Assembly (NCBI GenBank): GCA_002705325.1
Contig: PAFS01000024.1
Coordinates: forward strand, 1-9,610
Length of the DNA stretch: 9,610 nt
DNA from: Gammaproteobacteria bacterium
GTDB lineage: Bacteria; Pseudomonadota; Gammaproteobacteria; Pseudomonadales; Litorivicinaceae
Direction of reading: 5' to 3'
Shown piece after piece: positions 7,427 through 9,610 of the stretch. The translations under genes and the position numbers were made by a program. A model generated the notes under the pieces. The model was not told where the DNA came from and ran no database searches. It saw only the letters and a program-made list of their open reading frames with translations. Numbering within the stretch: position 1 is the first letter of the stretch; every line of letters starts with the position of its first letter.

Positions 7427-8377
7427 CTAATAAAATGTCACCAACGACACACCTGTCGAGGCTAGACCTGCAGCAGCGAGCTGCTTTACGGATGGTCGAA
7501 TCTCGAGCCTAAAAATGGCGACGGACAAGAATATAGCGATGAACGTCTCCAGCGAACCGATCATCACAACCGTCGATAGTTCCTCGTAGGTCAGCGCCGT
7601 AAAGAAAAGCACCTGCCCAATCGACATTGATGCACCGATAGCCAAAGTAATCGGCGCTATATTCCGGACCCCCTCAATCACGAATTTCCTATACGACTCA
7701 AAAGGGACCGCCAGGATCAAGTAAAAAAATATGCCCGCCATTGCGCTGATAAAGGTTCCAAACGCTGGGGTACCTAGGGTAATGAGGCCATTCTTTCGAG
7801 CGATGTAGGACACCGCGTACGCGAGGCAAGATAATATTCCCGGGATATAGAGAGGGGCGACCGTTGCCCAATCCTTCGGAGCGTTTTCGGTCTCATGCTC
7901 ATACTTGCGGCTCTTGTCGGAAATCAGCAAAACTATCGCCAATGCGAGCGCTAGCACACCCAGCGTCTCCTCCCAGATCAGTGTCTCACCCAAGATGATC
8001 ACCGCTAATAGGATGGAGAAAAATGGGTTCATTTTCTTTACCGTCGTTCCGCGAGTCACACCAAGTAGGCCGATGGATCGAAAGACCAGCGTCCGGCCAA
8101 ACACCATCGCAAACAAGCCCGCAACACAAAACCACAGAACTCCCTCAGAGAGCTTCGGGTCATCAACACTCGGTAACACCCCATTCTCAAACACGAGAAA
8201 TATGGCGAACGACACCCCGACGGTCATGACGACCGACAGAAACGCTCCATCATTTGGAAGACCGCGTCGTTTATTGGAACTAATAGCGATGCTCGCGAAC
8301 GCGAAACTGAGCGCGGAGGCGAGCGCGCATATCTGTCCGAACGAGCTACCTAGAGCCATCGATCCAGTCTTTGCCAT
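7427..8377 (-). CDS. EamA/DMT-family transporter (second copy in window)
   Basis: Ten-helix inner-membrane metabolite transporter, 316 residues, normal for the family. The first helix is GQICALASALSFAFASIAI (14-32). The first half ends with the EamA signature SILLAVIILGETLIWEETLG (GE about 131-132), followed by a charged loop (SDKSRKYEHETENAPKD, about 153-169). The second half has further helices and a parallel but weaker motif (SVAIFRLEIRPSVKQLAAAG). It is only distantly similar to the other transporter at 1148-2083, so it is not a recent duplicate. The reading frame overlaps the end of the upstream dehydrogenase by 32 bases; an ATG at 8359 would reduce this to 14 bases and still leave the first helix intact. 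Neither start has a clear ribosome site, so coupling to the dehydrogenase is likely. It is followed by the bicupin, mirroring the cupin-plus-transporter pairing of the left block. Confidence 0.9.
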   Translation of the reverse strand: MAKTGSMALGSSFGQICALASALSFAFASIAISSNKRRGLPNDGAFLSVVMTVGVSFAIFLVFENGVLPSVDDPKLSEGVLWFCVAGLFAMVFGRTLVFRSIGLLGVTRGTTVKKMNPFFSILLAVIILGETLIWEETLGVLALALAIVLLISDKSRKYEHETENAPKDWATVAPLYIPGILSCLAYAVSYIARKNGLITLGTPAFGTFISAMAGIFFYLILAVPFESYRKFVIEGVRNIAPITLAIGASMSIGQVLFFTALTYEELSTVVMIGSLETFIAIFLSVAIFRLEIRPSVKQLAAAGLASTGVSLVTFY

Positions 8378-9185
8378 CGGCGTTGCGCGCCTCTCGCTCG
8401 ACCTTCGCGGTCTGCGCCCTTTTGGCTAACACTTGGAGCAGCTCCAGATCCAACCCGTAACGTTGCATCACGTCCTCAACGATCTGCATGTCTTTGGCGG
8501 CCCAGGTGAAGGTCATCTTCGACCAGTCCTCCATCGCAGCGCTTCGTCCGCTTGAGAGCAATAGAACGTCTCTGAGGTACTCAAGATCCATGTCATACGA
8601 CTCGGCGATCTGGGCGCTCTCGAGCAGACCGACCCCATTGAGCCACAGAAGTAGGTTATTGATGGCTTTAGTCACCTGCCCTCGACCCACGGGACCCATC
8701 AGTTTAATGTCCGAGCAAAACGTGCTCAGCGAGGGTTGTACCTTATCAAGAGTCGATTGCTGACCTCCTACCATCGCCAATAGCGTACCGTTGTCTGCGG
8801 CCCATCCCCCTCGTGCAATCGGAATATCTAAGAACTCGATCCCCTTGGCGGCAAATTCGTCCCCAAGCTCGATCATCAACTCTGGGTCACAAGTACTGTT
8901 AACGACGATGACACCGTCCGAACGACTGGAACTTAAAAGACCATTCTCACCACGACAAATTTTGATAACCTCAGGATCAAACCCCACTGCGATGTAAATA
9001 ATCGCGGCCTCAGCGAAGACGGCCGCTGGCGACTCTCTTAAAACCGCGCCCAGTGCCAGCGCCTTGGTCTGCTGTGTGTCGGCCTGTTCGCAGCATGAGA
9101 CGGCGTATCCGCCTTTAATCAGGTGTTTTATCTGGGCAAGCCCCATCCGGCCTGCACCTATTAATCCAATCGTTTCTCTTGTCAT
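8346..9185 (-). CDS. NAD-dependent beta-hydroxyacid dehydrogenase (3-hydroxyisobutyrate dehydrogenase-like)
   Basis: Cytosolic oxidoreductase of the 3-hydroxyisobutyrate/6-phosphogluconate dehydrogenase family, which oxidises beta-hydroxyacids. From the ATG at 9185 it has 279 residues, slightly short of the usual 290-300. IGLIGAGRMG (6-15) is the Rossmann GxGxxG; Glu33 at the end of strand 2 (SCCEQ) suggests NAD rather than NADP. The catalytic lysine is Lys173 in VTKAINN, and the C-terminal AAKDMQIVEDV (Lys231, Asp232) is conserved. The substrate loop DIPIARGGWAADNGTL (120-135) has Ala-Arg-Gly where most relatives have Ser-Gly-Gly, hinting at a different substrate. The frame stays open to a GTG at 9218, but that adds residues ahead of the first strand and overlaps the candidate promoter, so I prefer 9185. 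It is the first gene of the right block. Tartronate-semialdehyde reductase- or imine reductase-like activity remains possible. Confidence 0.88.
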   Translation of the reverse strand: MTRETIGLIGAGRMGLAQIKHLIKGGYAVSCCEQADTQQTKALALGAVLRESPAAVFAEAAIIYIAVGFDPEVIKICRGENGLLSSSRSDGVIVVNSTCDPELMIELGDEFAAKGIEFLDIPIARGGWAADNGTLLAMVGGQQSTLDKVQPSLSTFCSDIKLMGPVGRGQVTKAINNLLLWLNGVGLLESAQIAESYDMDLEYLRDVLLLSSGRSAAMEDWSKMTFTWAAKDMQIVEDVMQRYGLDLELLQVLAKRAQTAKVEREARNADGKDWIDGSR

Positions 9186-9235
9186 AGTTTTTACCACATA
9201 ATTTTCTATAGTGAACACTACTGCAAATTCGGAAG

Positions 9236-9257
9236 AATCAATTCAAAAGAATTGGTT
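9236..9257. promoter_or_regulatory. Palindromic operator candidate
   Basis: CAATTC-AAAA-GAATTG is a perfect 6-bp inverted repeat (9239-9254). It extends to AAtCAATTC/GAATTGgTT, 8 of 9 pairs, over 22 bases. It lies between the two candidate divergent promoters and overlaps the -35 region of the TauD-type gene. This fits the binding site of a dimeric repressor or activator controlling both directions. No regulator gene is visible in the window, so the protein is unknown. In RNA it would form only a weak AU-rich hairpin without a U tract, so a terminator is less likely. Confidence 0.5.
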
Positions 9258-9318
9258 GCACACCCAAACAAGACCGATATTTGTGACTCGGTAACTTACG
9301 TACACAATAGATAGAAAA

Positions 9319-9323
9319 AGGGG
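9319..9323 (+). promoter_or_regulatory. Ribosome-binding site of the TauD-type gene
   Basis: AGGGG preceded by a run of A stands 6 bases before the ATG at 9330, a good Shine-Dalgarno arrangement that fixes the start of the truncated gene. Confidence 0.65.
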
Positions 9324-9329
9324 ATTACC

Positions 9330-9610
9330 ATGAAGATCAGTCCACTTGCTCCCGCGATCGGAGGGCGAATCGAAGATTGCGACCTCACCAAGACACTTAG
9401 CGCGTCAGAGGTGAAGGAGATACAGAACGCGTTCCTAGAGCACGCGGTCCTGCTATTTCCAAGTCAGCAATTGACACACCATGACCAACTCAGTGCGGCC
9501 CAAATCTTTGGAGAGTCTGGCACCTTGCACAGGCCCAGAGAGTTTCAGCCAAAGGCATACCAGTCCCTGCCAGACGGTATCATGATGATCTCAAATATCC
9601 GTGAGGATGG
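9330..9610 (+). CDS. TauD/TfdA-family dioxygenase, 3' end outside window (partial)
   Basis: Only the first 93 residues are present. They match the N-terminus of Fe(II)/2-oxoglutarate-dependent TauD/TfdA oxygenases, which hydroxylate substrates such as taurine, 2,4-D or other small acids with release of CO2 and succinate. Visible landmarks: MKISPLAPAIGGRIEDCDLT at the start (family pattern PL.p.iGaei.gvDL), a helix SASEVKEIQNAFLEH, then AVLLFPSQQLTHHDQL and the AQIFGESG segment (usual form FA..FG). The iron-binding HxD...H set lies beyond the window, so activity cannot be judged. The gene runs divergently from the dehydrogenase operon across a shared control region, suggesting co-regulation and possibly a first oxidative step on the same compound. 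The family call is good; the substrate is unknown. Confidence 0.82.
   Translation, partial: MKISPLAPAIGGRIEDCDLTKTLSASEVKEIQNAFLEHAVLLFPSQQLTHHDQLSAAQIFGESGTLHRPREFQPKAYQSLPDGIMMISNIRED

Larger units (their letters stand above)
9186..9329. promoter_or_regulatory. Divergent promoter region between dehydrogenase operon and TauD-type gene
   Basis: This gap of 144 bases is markedly more AT-rich than the flanking genes. Toward the - strand block, TATAGA (9210-9205) with a weak TTCCGA (9234-9229) 18 bases upstream could be a sigma-70-type promoter. Toward the TauD-type gene, TTGCAC (9256-9261) and TATTTG (9278-9283), 16 bases apart, are a weak candidate. Both -35 regions border the palindrome at 9236-9257. 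The box assignments are by eye and uncertain; the divergent regulatory role of the gap is more secure. Confidence 0.5.

Noticed and set aside
7905..8429. Open frame of 174 codons on the + strand
   Set aside because: Antisense to the transporter and dehydrogenase; the serine/threonine/proline-rich translation is typical of a reverse-strand shadow.
9186..9218. GTG start at 9218 for the dehydrogenase
   Set aside because: It would add 11 residues before the Rossmann strand, has no ribosome site, and its added codons cover the likely -10 box.

Overview
The window is a dense, intron-free bacterial segment of moderate, slightly GC-rich composition by eye. Genes are separated by tens of bases or overlap, and starts include stop/start overlaps of the TGATG type. 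It reads as accessory catabolic or small-molecule metabolism. There are no RNA genes, mobile elements, repeats or CRISPR arrays that I can support. The taxon cannot be fixed from the sequence; a free-living heterotrophic bacterium is the most I would say.

Layout. Left block, + strand (1-2083): a single-domain cupin cut by the window edge, a second single-domain cupin, and an EamA/DMT-type ten-helix transporter, spaced like one operon. A short convergent gap (2084-2164) holds a strong hairpin. Right block, - strand, in transcription order from 9185 down to 2165: a 3-hydroxyisobutyrate-dehydrogenase-like oxidoreductase, a second EamA/DMT transporter, a two-domain cupin, a protein clearly of the EutA family (ethanolamine ammonia-lyase reactivating factor), an aldo/keto reductase and an NAD(P)-dependent aldehyde dehydrogenase. 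At the right edge a TauD/TfdA-type dioxygenase is transcribed divergently (+, from 9330) and is cut off. The 144-base divergent gap contains a near-perfect palindrome that looks like a shared operator.

How the genes may work together. The two blocks repeat one theme: cupin(s) plus an EamA transporter. The left block has two separate one-domain cupins; the right block has one fused bicupin whose second domain shares a distinctive insertion with the second left cupin. The right block adds aldehyde-handling enzymes (reductase and dehydrogenase), a beta-hydroxyacid dehydrogenase and an EutA-like reactivase. No ethanolamine ammonia-lyase subunit (EutB/EutC) and no microcompartment gene is present. 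The most economical inference is a catabolic pathway for a small organic compound that passes through an aldehyde, with cupin metalloenzymes as dioxygenases, isomerases or hydrolases. The EutA-like protein would then serve either an ammonia-lyase encoded elsewhere or a new partner. The substrate is not identifiable from the sequence.
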